Source: Deroplatys truncata
Lineage: Eukaryota > Arthropoda > Insecta > Mantodea > Mantidae
NCBI GenBank assembly: GCA_030765065.1
Contig: CM060986.1
Location: forward strand, 74,021,573 to 74,085,572
DNA: 64,000 nt
Direction of reading: 5' to 3'
The position numbers were made by a program, and so were the translations under genes. The stretch's first letter is position 1; the number at the start of each line of letters is the position of its first letter. This document shows positions 36,377 to 45,966 of this stretch, one piece after another. The notes under the pieces were generated by a model. That model made no database searches. It was not told where the DNA came from and saw only the letters and a list, made by a program, of their open reading frames with translations.

Positions 36377-36438
36377 ATAATCCTTTGGCATTTTAAGCTG
36401 TTACTTCTGGGTTAATAATAACAAGGAGTTGCAAATTA
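36377..36438. repeat. 62-bp direct repeat flanking LTR element (left)
   Basis: Starts ATAATCCTTTGGCATT and ends GGAGTTGCAAATTA, immediately before the left LTR. The same 62 bases follow the right LTR at 41412-41473 without a visible mismatch. LTR-element integrases usually leave duplications of 4-6 bases. Confidence 0.95.
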
Positions 36439-36933
36439 TGCCGCGTACCTCAATAATTATTTGTATTTAATTATTTAACTACAGAAGGGAGCTACTCGCT
36501 GCGAGAGGTATCGTTATTCAAACACAGGAAACTTTAATTTACGAGGCACCGACAAGGGACGCAGCTAAAGTTAAATTCACAAAATATTCTTACACTGACA
36601 TAATTCCTGGCTGAAGGAAGAGGCAAGGATTCTATACTACCATAATTGAAAGTCAAGGAAGAAGATTAATTAGAAGAGATTTATTATAATAACTTACCCA
36701 TGTGTCTGCCAGGACAAGGACGCCATACCGTTGCGCAGTTATCCTTACATGTTTACAACGCGAAGACTAGACACTGACTCTCTCTCGAGAAAACTCGTTA
36801 AGCTTGGCGTCCTAACGCCATATCCCCACCAACAAGACTATTTCCCCTCAAACGCCCCTCCTCGGATAAACTGCCAACCTTCCTTGGGTAACCAGAGGGC
36901 ACCGTTAAAGTTATAATCTGTGCACATGCCACA
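36439..36933 (-). repeat. 3' LTR
   Basis: 495 bp, TG...CA. On the minus strand it contains an ATAATAAATCTC motif that may be the poly-A signal. The 61-codon plus-strand frame inside it is repeated exactly in the other LTR and is not a gene. Confidence 0.9.
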
Positions 36934-36942
36934 TCTCCCCCT
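36934..36942 (-). other. Polypurine tract
   Basis: AGGGGGAGA on the minus strand, directly against the TG of the 3' LTR. This is the expected primer site for second-strand DNA synthesis and fixes the element on the minus strand. Confidence 0.8.
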
Positions 36943-37234
36943 GGCCACCCAAGTCGACGTCCTCGGCGACAGAAAGAATATAAGTACAAAATACAGGAAA
37001 AAGACAAAAGAAAGACATACATAGTGACATGTAGTGACATAAAAGTGACATAGAAATGTGTGATGTAAAATAACAGAGCAATACATATATGGGGTTGCAC
37101 CCAGCCGAAGACAATGGTGCTGGGCGATGAGGCAAGAGAGGAGCGATGTAAGTGCAGTCGACGAAATACTGTTAATGCACTAGCTTTGGCATCCCGCACA
37201 CGCACACACCACGCTGCCTTAGTTCACAGGCACA

Positions 37235-37678
37235 CTACACTGCGCAAAAGGGTGATGAACTGCCGTAACTGTTTGTGGGTGGTTTAGACAGTGCCCACAA
37301 CGACGATTTGTCCTGGTGTAGAATTAGCACCGCAGGTCTCTGGTGATGACAACAGGGTGGGCAGTCGCTGGCTTGGACTGCCCCCCGACATGGTGGCTCC
37401 TTATGCCACGGCAGTGTAGTGGCTGCCCGACAGCTTCCCTGTGGTGTTTCTTGACTCCTGGTGTGCTCTGGGGATGCAGGTGCATCTGCTCGCTCTCTGC
37501 TCAGTGCAATACTAAAACAAAACCACCACACAATAAACAGGATGCTCCCACAAAGAATCACACATAAAAGAAGGGTATGTCCTTTACAATTAAAGATTTT
37601 AAAGTATGAAAAGTGAACACTAAAAATTCTTTTGACATGGGCAAGTAAAGAGAAAAGAAAATTAGAACAAATTGGCAT
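37235..37678 (-). CDS. 147-aa ORF with one membrane segment, in LTR element
   Basis: The ATG frame lies near the 3' LTR on the element's sense strand. Residues about 33-58 form one strongly hydrophobic segment (TLLLCVILCGSILFIVWWFC), followed by a charged, proline/serine-rich tail of about 85 residues. The DNA for the tail is clearly GC-richer than the rest of the element. A single-pass segment followed by a tail just before the 3' LTR is where retroelement envelope genes end, but no envelope motif is visible and an upstream stop closes the frame. It could also be captured sequence or chance. Confidence 0.2.
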   Translation of the reverse strand: MPICSNFLFSLLAHVKRIFSVHFSYFKIFNCKGHTLLLCVILCGSILFIVWWFCFSIALSRERADAPASPEHTRSQETPQGSCRAATTLPWHKEPPCRGAVQASDCPPCCHHQRPAVLILHQDKSSLWALSKPPTNSYGSSSPFCAV

Positions 37679-38596
37679 AAGAAAGAAATTTTACATAGTT
37701 GCCATCCAAAATTGAACTTACAATGCTTCATAAGGCAAATAACAGTAAAACAGACTCAAAATACATAAACATGACAGAAATGAAACATAACCTTATCTTG
37801 GGATCCCAATATTACAACTCAATAACCAGCTGGTATCACTAACAAAAGAAAGTAAGTGCACTTACAAGACAATCACACATGACGACGAAATGAACACATT
37901 CACACTGACCATGGCCACAAATTACACACAACACTGACTTAACTATCTACTCAAACTAGTGCATACATCACTACAAGCTACATCCACAATACATTTCTAA
38001 ACTACGCCACGTGACATGCTTTCAACTACTAGTGTCCTACTCTTGTCATGAATACAATTTGTTGTCCACATCATTGTCTTTCATCGCAGTATGAGCATCA
38101 ACTCAATCATAATCATCATGAACATCATCAGCAGAAATAGTGCAATCTCGATCATTACTTCAAGCATCATCGTCTTTCAATTTTCTCTCCAAAACAAAAC
38201 ATCTGCACTTACATCTCTCATTTAGCATGCTGCAAATTCAAAACATCTGACATAGGCATAACCTTCAAGAAATCACATTAACAATTCAGGAATGACACAA
38301 ATAACATGACACTATAATGTTGCATCTACATCCTCAAAATGAAAATTTAAGCTGGAAAACGGGTGGTATTAACATTTGCTATCTAAGATGGTAATAAACT
38401 TGTTGCATAAACAGAAAAAAAAATTATTTTCATTACATTCACTTCCATCTATTTAATCTCTCGTGTGAATTCATCACACACGCTATACTGGGCACGTTAC
38501 AGCAACACCAATAAGCAAAATCAGTACAATCATCACATCAACTTTCCAGGTACATGTAGCCCTCCTGAAAAATCAACACATTCATACACTTCAACT

Positions 38597-38805
38597 ATCG
38601 GGGTTACACTGTGGCATTTCCACCGAAGCTGACATCATCTCATCTCTTCTCATCTCTCCTCATCAACACCGTCGGGGTTACTCTTTCGCACATCCACCGA
38701 GGCAAATCTCAACTCACATTTCTCACATAACCTCACACTACGCCATCGGGGTTACTCTTACGCACATCCACCGAGGCAAATCTCACCTATATCACATAAC
38801 CTCAA
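38597..38805. repeat. 74-bp tandem repeat, 2.8 copies, in LTR element
   Basis: Units start at 38597, 38671 and 38745, exactly 74 bases apart, each opening with TCGGGGTTAC and sharing GCACATCCACCGAGGCAAAT (the first unit is more diverged). Confidence 0.85.
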
Positions 38806-39212
38806 ATACACACACACATACACACACTATTCATGCAACAAATTTCTGCAAATAAAGATCACAGCATCATTATGGAAATCAAATAGTCAAAATCAAATCG
38901 AGTCATATCATATCAAACCAAATCATATCAAATCAAATCGAATGCAACAAAACAACATCACATCATTATTCAAAACAATATTGTCACATAACATTCCTGA
39001 AAATGAAAGCTCAATTAAGCATATAGTACCCCCGAAACACATTCCTGCAGCATAATACAACAAAACAAATGATTTGCAATTATCAAAACACAATTCAAAA
39101 TTTAGATTACACCCACAATAATAATACACTCGTAATTTAGCAGAGACATTCATATCACATATTCCTGAAAAACAAAGCTTAATTAAGCATCAGTCAGCGA
39201 AACAATAAAAAT

Positions 39213-39401
39213 TTAGCATACCTGTGTGAGTCGTAAAACTGTTTCATTCATCCAAACTTTAGCACTCACAATGTTTACATACTTACGGGTGATTTTTTTC
39301 TTTTCTCTTACTCGTTTACCACAAAATTCTCGTGCAAATTGTCCAAAATCTGGTAACACACGTACAGCTGGTTCATCAACATCCACATCGTACTGGTCCA
39401 T
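39213..39401 (-). CDS. 62-aa acidic-start ORF ending at a splice-donor-like site
   Basis: The frame begins MDQYDVDVDEPAVRVLPDFG and turns basic (K-R-V-R-E-K-K-K). Near its end the minus strand reads ACACAGGTATGC, a good match to a splice donor. A polypyrimidine-AG acceptor-like TTTCAGGGG and another donor-like CATGTAAGT lie just upstream on the same strand (about 39450-39475). It may be an exon of the element or a captured host exon. No family is recognised. Confidence 0.2.
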   Translation of the reverse strand: MDQYDVDVDEPAVRVLPDFGQFAREFCGKRVREKKKITRKYVNIVSAKVWMNETVLRLTQVC

Positions 39402-40895
39402 ATTAGAAGCACATCAAACCTAATTAGGTGCAGATACTGGCAAGGTTGGTAGCCCCTGAAACTTTTACTTACATGAGTAACTGCGATAGATTTTTCCTTA
39501 AAAATATGCATTGCGGAATTAAACCAAACTTGGCAACGGTAAAGCAAAATTATCATCATTCTCAGAGCGGCCAATAGCAGTAGTAGCCAACATTGCAACA
39601 GTCTAAAGTAACTTATACGCTGACAACTCGCTGGAATGCTCCATGTGAGAGGGGTCAATGACCGGCGGCAGCCAGCTGATAACTGAGCAACCAGACGTAC
39701 CAACACTGGACAGATTCCACCACACTGTGCTCGCCAACTGGAGCAACTACTATATCAACTTTCTGTGCAGTACGTCGCTTATGCATGATTGCAGCACAAA
39801 AGATAACGCAACCAATAAACAAACCGTAGGACCAAGCAATTCAGATTACACCACACTAAACACTTATAGCAACACATGAACGTAAGTAGCAAGAGTAGAA
39901 CATAACCAAATAAAACAGTTGCAGAAAGAATACAATTAAGCGCCCGCGGCGAAATATCAGAAAATTAAACTAACACACGGCTACACAAGCCACTTGGACA
40001 CAATACCAAGATTTTTAAGCAGAATGGACATATGGAAGAAAGCCAAAATGATAGCTGCAGTGAGAAACCTCGAACTGGAACTTAAAACTACGTCACACTT
40101 ACTGTGACCACCACGAAGATTCTCAAAAGGAGCAGAATACAAACTTGTAATTTAAACTAGCACACAAAACTTCTCTTTTTTTTTTCTTCTAAAATCAAAT
40201 CTATATAATCTGATATGCACACGCAAAGAAACGCGCCAAAACACGTGCTGAGGAAGACTGGTTTCACAAGCTAAAAATTGTTGCTGAAATGCACGACACG
40301 CGGGAATTACACAACACACGTGCGTACATAAAAGTTACACGAAAAATAACTCAGAAAAGTGCAGTAAATAGCTAGAAATCACAATCACTGGAATATTAAG
40401 TTATACATTTCCAAACCACTGCGAATATGCACAGAAAACAAGATTTGCAAACGGATAGCCAACACGTGACGAGCACATTTGAAAACACCTATCTCGCTCG
40501 TTTCTTCTCAAATTTCACAAAAACATTTTTTTCTTTTTTTTTTTAAATAACCAGCACAAAGAACGGAACACAGTGATATAATTTAAAGGAAATGAAGCCA
40601 AACACAAGGGGAAAATGGAGTAGAAGTTTTTAGCGTCACCCGGCAGACAATGGGAAAATATGCAAAAATGAACTCAAAATTGAAATTTCGACACCAAACT
40701 TTCAGAAATGATGGAAACAAAATTTAGAAGAAGAGAACCACAAATAAAAGTATAAAAATCCTTACCCTTCAGCCAGAAAGAACTTTACATTTTTCACGAC
40801 CACGTGGAGCACAAACCGTTACATTTGGAGGGAAAAAAAAATTTTGCACTTAAAATCTCAAAACAATTCAATTCTACCTGGCGCCCCCCACCAAT

Positions 40896-40913
40896 TTCCC
40901 AGCGACTCCACCA
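40896..40913 (-). other. Primer-binding site
   Basis: Minus strand TGGTGGAGTCGCTGGGAA, three bases inside the 5' LTR. It starts TGG, complementary to a tRNA 3' CCA end. The exact tRNA was not identified. Confidence 0.75.
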
Positions 40914-40916
40914 ATT

Positions 40917-41411
40917 TGCCGCGTACCTCAATAATTATTTGTATTTAATTATTTAACTACAGAAGGGAGCTACTCGCTGCGAGAGGTATCGTTATTCAAA
41001 CACAGGAAACTTTAATTTACGAGGCACCGACAAGGGACGCAGCTAAAGTTAAATTCACAAAATATTCTTACACTGACATAATTCCTGGCTGAAGGAAGAG
41101 GCAAGGATTCTATACTACCATAATTGAAAGTCAAGGAAGAAGATTAATTAGAAGAGATTTATTATAATAACTTACCCATGTGTCTGCCAGGACAAGGACG
41201 CCATACCGTTGCGCAGTTATCCTTACATGTTTACAACGCGAAGACTAGACACTGACTCTCTCTCGAGAAAACTCGTTAAGCTTGGCGTCCTAACGCCATA
41301 TCCCCACCAACAAGACTATTTCCCCTCAAACGCCCCTCCTCGGATAAACTGCCAACCTTCCTTGGGTAACCAGAGGGCACCGTTAAAGTTATAATCTGTG
41401 CACATGCCACA
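40917..41411 (-). repeat. 5' LTR
   Basis: 495 bp, no difference from 36439-36933 found by eye. Confidence 0.9.
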
Positions 41412-41473
41412 ATAATCCTTTGGCATTTTAAGCTGTTACTTCTGGGTTAATAATAACAAGGAGTTGCAAATTA
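41412..41473. repeat. 62-bp direct repeat flanking LTR element (right)
   Basis: Second copy of 36377-36438. The mariner left end starts 10 bases further on. Confidence 0.95.
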
Positions 41474-41549
41474 TATTCGTGCACGAGGGCTGTCCCAGAA
41501 GTACTCGACCTAACAAAGAAAACACAAAATGTTGGGAAAAAAAACATCT

Positions 41550-42900
41550 TTATTTCTCTAGATAGTCTCTTTTCAGCTCGATACACTTTTCCCAGCGATG
41601 TTCAATAGTTTCGATACCCTGTTTACGGTGAGAATCGTCGAGTTCTGCAAAATATCCAACAACTGCAAACTCCAGCTCTTCATTGTTGGCAAATCTTTTA
41701 CCACCAAGCCATTTCTTCAATTTTGGAAACCGAAAATAATCAGAGGGGGCTATATCTGGCGAATAGGGTGCATGAGGGAGCAATTCGAACTTTAACTCAT
41801 TGAGTTTGGCCATGGCGATAATGGATGTGTGAACTGGTGTACTGTCTTGATGAAACAAAACTTTCTTTTTCGCTAAATGCGGCCGTTTTTCCTTGATTTC
41901 ATCATTCAAACGTTGCAATAAGTTTGCATAATACTCGTCATTGATTGCTTTTCCGTTTTGAAGAGAATCAATGAAAATTATCCTACGCGCATCCCAAAAA
42001 ACTGACGCCTTGACCTTGCCTGCAGATAGAACTGCCCTCGTCTTCTTTGGAGCCGATTCTCCCCTTTCAATCCACTGTTTTGATTGTTTCTTCGTCTCAG
42101 GTGTGAAGGATGGACCCATGTTTCATCCATGGTTATGACTCGACGCAAAAACTCGGCTTTATTGCAGCGAAACATCGCCAAACACTCGATTTAAACATCC
42201 TCACGACGCTGCTTTTGTTCCATTGTGAGTAAACGCGGCACCCATCTTGCGCACAGCTTTCTCATGTCTACATTTTCAGTTAGAATGCGATGTACAACAC
42301 TTTTTGAAATTCCTATGATGTCTACTAGCTCGCGCACTTTCAGTCGACAATCATCCAATACCATTTTGTAGATTTTCCTCAATTTCTGCGTGGTCACCTC
42401 ATTTGGTCGACCTGTCGTCCTCCGTGGACTAGTGGTACCGTGCTAGCCTCTAGTTCCCGAGGTCGCGGGTTCAAACCCGGCGGAGGGCGTTGGATTTTTT
42501 CGGGCGTGAAAATCGTTAGCACGGCTTCCTTCGGAAGGGAAGTAAAGCCGGTGGTCCCGTGTCGTAGATTTACGGCACGTAAAAGAACCTCAAGCCTGAT
42601 AAAGAGGCCTCTGAGCAAAATTACAGGTGTTTCACGCCCAATATAGAATGGGACGCTAAGAACCATAGTAGTTAAAGAGCGTCCATAAATAAAAAAAAAA
42701 AAAAAATTTGGTCGACCACTGCGATGTTCATCTTGCGGGCTCGTACGGTCTTGCTTAAACGAAGCCACCCGATATTTTACTGTTGTAAACGAAGGGGCAG
42801 ACTCCTCCAGAGTACAATCTAGCTCAGCATTAATATTAGTTGGACTAAGACCTTTCAAGTGAAAGTACTATATCACATAACGATGACCAGTTTTATCCAT
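41550..42900 (-). pseudogene. mariner transposase pseudogene
   Basis: The probable start ATG at 42900 is followed by a stop at codon 11, then YFHLKGLSPTNINAELD, the N-terminal helix-turn-helix region. SINE1 is inserted after HRSGRPN. The frame resumes with the second helix-turn-helix (LVDIIGISKSVVHRILTE), meets a stop near 42189, then has MDETWVHP with the first catalytic aspartate, a frameshift near 42120, LFHQDSTPVHTS with the second aspartate, and YSPDIAPSDYFRF with the third. The last two are separated by 34 residues, the D34D signature. About 348 codons without the SINE fits the family's usual 345. Two stops, a frameshift and the insertion make it dead, but all three aspartates survive. 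Confidence 0.85.
42413..42705 (+). mobile_element. SINE1, full-length copy inside mariner
   Basis: Reference copy of the family. The tRNA-like head has CCTCCG pairing with CGGAGG, box A GTGGACTAGTGG and box B GGGTTCAAACCC. Then comes the body GGGAAGTAAAGCCGGTGG and the end AAAGAGCGTCCATAAAT plus poly-A. Flanked by a perfect 12-base duplication ATTTGGTCGACC (42401-42412 and 42706-42717). The perfect duplication shows that it is younger than the mariner it interrupts. Confidence 0.9.
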
Positions 42901-43035
42901 GTGTACAAATTCGCTGAGATTCGCTACTGATGGCTGCCAAACAAGTGCTAAACAACGTAGCATCGTCAAACTTCAAACATAAGCTTTATGAGGTTGGTAC
43001 TTTCTACCATAGTCATTTGTTTGAAACAACAACCG

Positions 43036-43068
<33 letters not shown>
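43036..43068. repeat. (TA)n microsatellite
   Basis: About 16 TA units just inside the right end of the mariner. Confidence 0.95.
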
Positions 43069-43069
<1 letters not shown>

Positions 43070-43102
43070 GTCAGATCGGCTACTTCTGGGAATGCCCGCG
43101 TA

Positions 43103-43921
43103 TATGTTAATGCTTTAATGAAGCTTCAAAGATACTCCTGAGTTATACCTACTCGTGAAAAGATGTCAATCCTTCCTGAGTTTCTTCGAAGTATACAAAA
43201 GTAATTAGAGAGCATTTCTTTCTAGTACTGCATTTTTTAAAAATGCACTTGCTTGCCAATCAGTGATTGTTCCGGTAACAAATACTATACATTCGTATTT
43301 GTTTTTAAGACGCTGTTTTATGAGCTCACTAGCCGAAATATCCGGTGTTGCTTTAAACTTTAGCGGTTTTGGTAAAACATCAATTTTCCAAAATATTTGT
43401 TTATTTACACTTAAATGAATTAAAGAAGTTACAGTTCTTTTAGTTCAGCACACCTTCATTGTGCCAAATTTCACATTCGTGCTGAAAATCTTAAAAATTG
43501 CCTCTCATTCAACATTTTACAACGCTATTCTCCAAAAGCGGTCATTTTTCTCATTACCAGCACTCAAAGAATGACGTAAGCAACATTTAACCTTTTATTG
43601 TTGAAAAAACCAGCCCGTTCTGAAAATAAGTTTTCTCAAGATTGCCCTCCGCCGAACATTTTCCATCCCCTCTGTGTAGTGTGGCTTTTGTCATACCACC
43701 CCGTTTTATAGCCCGGCCCAGATCGCAGATGGACGCCATTTTCAACATCACTTATAGCAAGCTTGGTGCTCATTATAGTGCATATTAGTATTACTCAGGA
43801 GTAGGGCTGCGACATCGGAGTCGTTACGTTTGTTTAGAGGCTTCCTGTCGACTGTTTACAGCGAGAGGAGTACCTGTGAAATTGACTCAAGTGCATTCCC
43901 CACAGTGTTCACGTAGACCAA
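43103..43921. other. No recognisable feature
   Basis: No repeat or protein match. The last 200 bases are less AT-rich and may be the 5' flank of the pseudogene that follows. Confidence 0.35.
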
Positions 43922-44269
43922 ATGCCAAAGGAAAGAGTACGAAAGTTCACAACGTTGCAAAATTATATATTGGAGTCTGGGGAAATTGTTTTCTGTATTA
44001 TTAATGAATATCTTTACTGCAAACCGCGCAATAGCACAATTGCTTCTGCGTATAGTAAAGTCGAGTAATATGCGAAGACTGTCAACACAGAAACATACAA
44101 GCGTTGTATTGCAAAATGTGAGAATAAATTGTTACTGCAAGAGTCACCTACATCAAATCAAACGTTTAATGAGAAACTATGCGCGGTATTTTTTTCTGCC
44201 GATATTCCGTTATAGGAACTACAGGACACAAAGTTGCGGCTAGTAATTCATTGCAATAAACTGACATAG
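43922..44269 (+). pseudogene. CGBP1/hAT-like zinc-finger protein pseudogene
   Basis: One frame of 115 codons holds with only two internal stops. It begins MPKERVRKFTTLQNYI, similar to the start of CGBP1-like proteins (MPK-basic, then a Y-rich helix). A C-x2-C-like area is degraded (EYLYCKPRN), followed by a K-T-V-x(6)-K-R-C segment in place of the zinc-finger histidine helix. It ends with FNEKLCAVFFSADIPL and ELQDTKLR, close to the usual F-N-x-D-L-C-x-A-x(5)-I-P-L motif. These proteins derive from hAT transposases. Two in-frame stops and no frameshift suggest fairly recent loss or a processed copy; AATAAA-like signals follow near 44320 and 44378. Homology is judged by eye. Confidence 0.5.
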
Positions 44270-44707
44270 AATCTTATCCATGTGCACATTGTGACCAACG
44301 TTTTGCATTATTGATTTAATAAAGACATTTCGGTTATATAAGTTAGCTGTATATGTTATAAATAATATTGCATAAATAAAGTAAATGTTCACGAGACATG
44401 CGTAATTCTTCTTGTATAGACTGTATCGCGCGGGGTCAATGTCGGTCCTTATCGCTACACCCTTACCTTCCTATTCTATACGCTATACTTTATACACATG
44501 ATGGTATTTGTATCTCGCTAACTGTAGGTTTTTAACGTTTGTTGTATTAATCTTCGCTAAACACCTTCACATTCACTCCTCCAAACTCTGCGGAGCGTAG
44601 GGATTAATTCTAATTAAATAACAATTAACCCTCCAACCAGAATACTGACCACTGGACCACAAACACAGTCCTTCAAATTCTTGATAATTTTAAAAAATTC
44701 TGTTTAC
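44270..44707. other. No recognisable feature
   Basis: AT-rich, with poly-A-signal-like motifs in the first 110 bases only. Confidence 0.35.
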
Positions 44708-44900
44708 AGGTAGAGTCAGACTGAAAACTTCAATGCCATAGCCGGGATTTAAAACACGGATCTTCCGATTACGTTGTTGCTCTAAGCAATTGAGCTACCA
44801 GCAACATGTCGGCACGACAGTAAATTCCCTTACGGACTCGCATTTTTTTCGCTAAACCATAAGGCGTTCTCAAATTGATTAACATTGATTGACCTCACCA
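44708..44900 (-). mobile_element. SINE3 copy
   Basis: Minus-strand module with GTAGCTCAATTGCTTAGAGC (box A) and a decayed box B, then the leader motif AACGCCTTATGGTTTAGCG. It is colinear with 34162-34415 in reverse. Confidence 0.65.
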
Positions 44901-45180
44901 CTGTGAGGCCAATCATTGTTAATTAATCGTCCTTAATTCTAACTACTTTGTTTATTGTAAAATACATAATACCGGATTAGCCCAAATATTGCATCAAATC
45001 AGTTGTGAAATGATCAAATTAGTCATGTACAGAGTGAGCCAAAAGACTCCGAACCGCCTGCACGGTGTTTTTCCTGTCCGCGTCCTCGGCGCTCGTTGCC
45101 GTCTGCCGCTATCATAGAAAGGCGCGGGTGAAACCATACAACATTTTTAAAACTATTTTTAAAGGCTTTACTTACGAACT

Positions 45181-45375
45181 TTACGAAAGGAGATGCTGAA
45201 ACTGGCCACCATCGTTGTCCATACATTTTTGGCGCCTCTTTAGGAAAGTATCCATCACTCGCCGTAGTTCACGTTGAGAAATTTCCTGGCGGATATTTTG
45301 TTTTAATTCTTCCAGGGTGTGTGGGTTTGTCTTGTACGCTTTATGCTTTAAGTTACCCCGGAGGGGTATTTTATG
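45181..45375 (-). pseudogene. Transposase C-terminus in element C
   Basis: Minus-strand reading KAYKTNPHTLEELKQNIRQE followed by ISQRELRRVMDTFLKRRQKC. This matches the terminal helix of insect Tc1/mariner proteins (usual pattern T-x-x-E-L-K-x-x-I-x-x-E, then L-R-R-V-M-x-x-F-x-x-R). Open in this part, but lacking the catalytic core. Confidence 0.65.
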
Positions 45376-45575
45376 AACAATATTACCGGCTGCGCGGTGT
45401 TTTCCACTGGGCGTGTGGAAATATGATAAAAACATGATAACGCACTGCTGCTATAAACAAAATTACGCTGTTGACGTGGTTTTGCTCTGCAGTTTTGAGT
45501 TGACGGTGATGTGATGTAGTTCAGTTATTACGAGTTATTTATTATTTTGTCCTGTACTTAGTCACAAAGTATATT

Positions 45576-45857
45576 ATGACTCAGTATATGTTTTCTACTG
45601 CACAGCGTGTATTTATTTATGATTCGTATGCGTTAACTCGGTCAGCTCGCCAAGTGAAAGTACGATTTGCAGAAAGATTTCCAGTTGTAAAAGTTCCAGG
45701 CCAAACAACAATCCACGAACTTTACAGTAAATTTCAGGCCACAGGAAGTGTTCAGGCTAACAGATCTAAAAGACTGCATTCGGTTCTTACCGAAGAAACA
45801 TTAGACGACATCGATTATCGTTTGGAAAATTCCCCCCAAAAATTCCATCATGGATAG
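45576..45857 (+). pseudogene. Transposase N-terminal helix-turn-helix in element C
   Basis: The ATG frame reads MTQYMFSTAQRVFIYDSYAL, then SARQVKVRFAERFPVVKVPG and TTIHELYSKFQATGSVQ. This is the DUF4817-type DNA-binding domain (F-x-x-x-F-P-x-V-x-x-P motif). It runs directly into the last coding bases of the C-terminus, so about 200 catalytic residues are deleted. An open frame of 93 codons would encode a DNA-binding domain alone; whether it is made is unknown. Confidence 0.65.
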
Positions 45858-45966
45858 TTTCCTAAAGAGGTGCCAAAAATGTATGGACACAGACGCAACG
45901 AGCGCCGAGGACGCGGACAGGAAAAACATCGCGCAGGCGGTTCGGAGTCTTTTGGCTCACTCTGTA

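Larger units (their letters stand above)
36439..41411 (-). mobile_element. Non-autonomous LTR retrotransposon, full length (4,973 bp)
   Basis: Two 495-bp LTRs, apparently identical, enclose about 3.98 kb. Both LTRs start TG and end CA. On the minus strand the order is 5' LTR (40917-41411), a primer-binding site three bases inside it, the internal region, a polypurine tract, and the 3' LTR (36439-36933). No gag, protease, RT, RNase H or integrase motif is visible on either strand, so it depends on proteins in trans, like a LARD-class element. Identical LTRs indicate a recent insertion. The superfamily (Gypsy or BEL) cannot be told without coding sequence. Confidence 0.9.
41484..43100 (-). mobile_element. 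mariner element, D34D type, with nested SINE1
   Basis: The ends are inverted repeats: left CGAGGGCTGTCCCAGAAGTA and right, read inward, CGCGGGCATTCCCAGAAGTA. TA follows the right end (43101); the left neighbour is CA, a decayed TA. Without the SINE1 insertion the length is about 1.31 kb, the usual mariner size. The transposase lies on the minus strand. Confidence 0.85.
45030..45964. mobile_element. Tc1/mariner-like element C, rearranged
   Basis: Intact TA on both sides (45028-45029 and 45965-45966). Near-perfect 75-base inverted ends start CAGAGTGAGCCAAAAGACTC. Inside, three parts follow: the parent's 3' end on the minus strand (to about 45375), the parent's 5' region and helix-turn-helix coding on the plus strand (about 45388-45845), and the last 3' coding plus 3' end on the plus strand (45846-45964). 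An internal 5' end motif, CCGGCTGCGCGGTGTTTTCC, lies at 45389. Both outer ends are therefore 3' ends. Confidence 0.75.

Noticed and set aside
36731-36916. 61-codon ORF repeated exactly at 41209-41394
   Set aside because: The exact repeat is explained by both lying in the LTRs; it is antisense to the element and has no domain.
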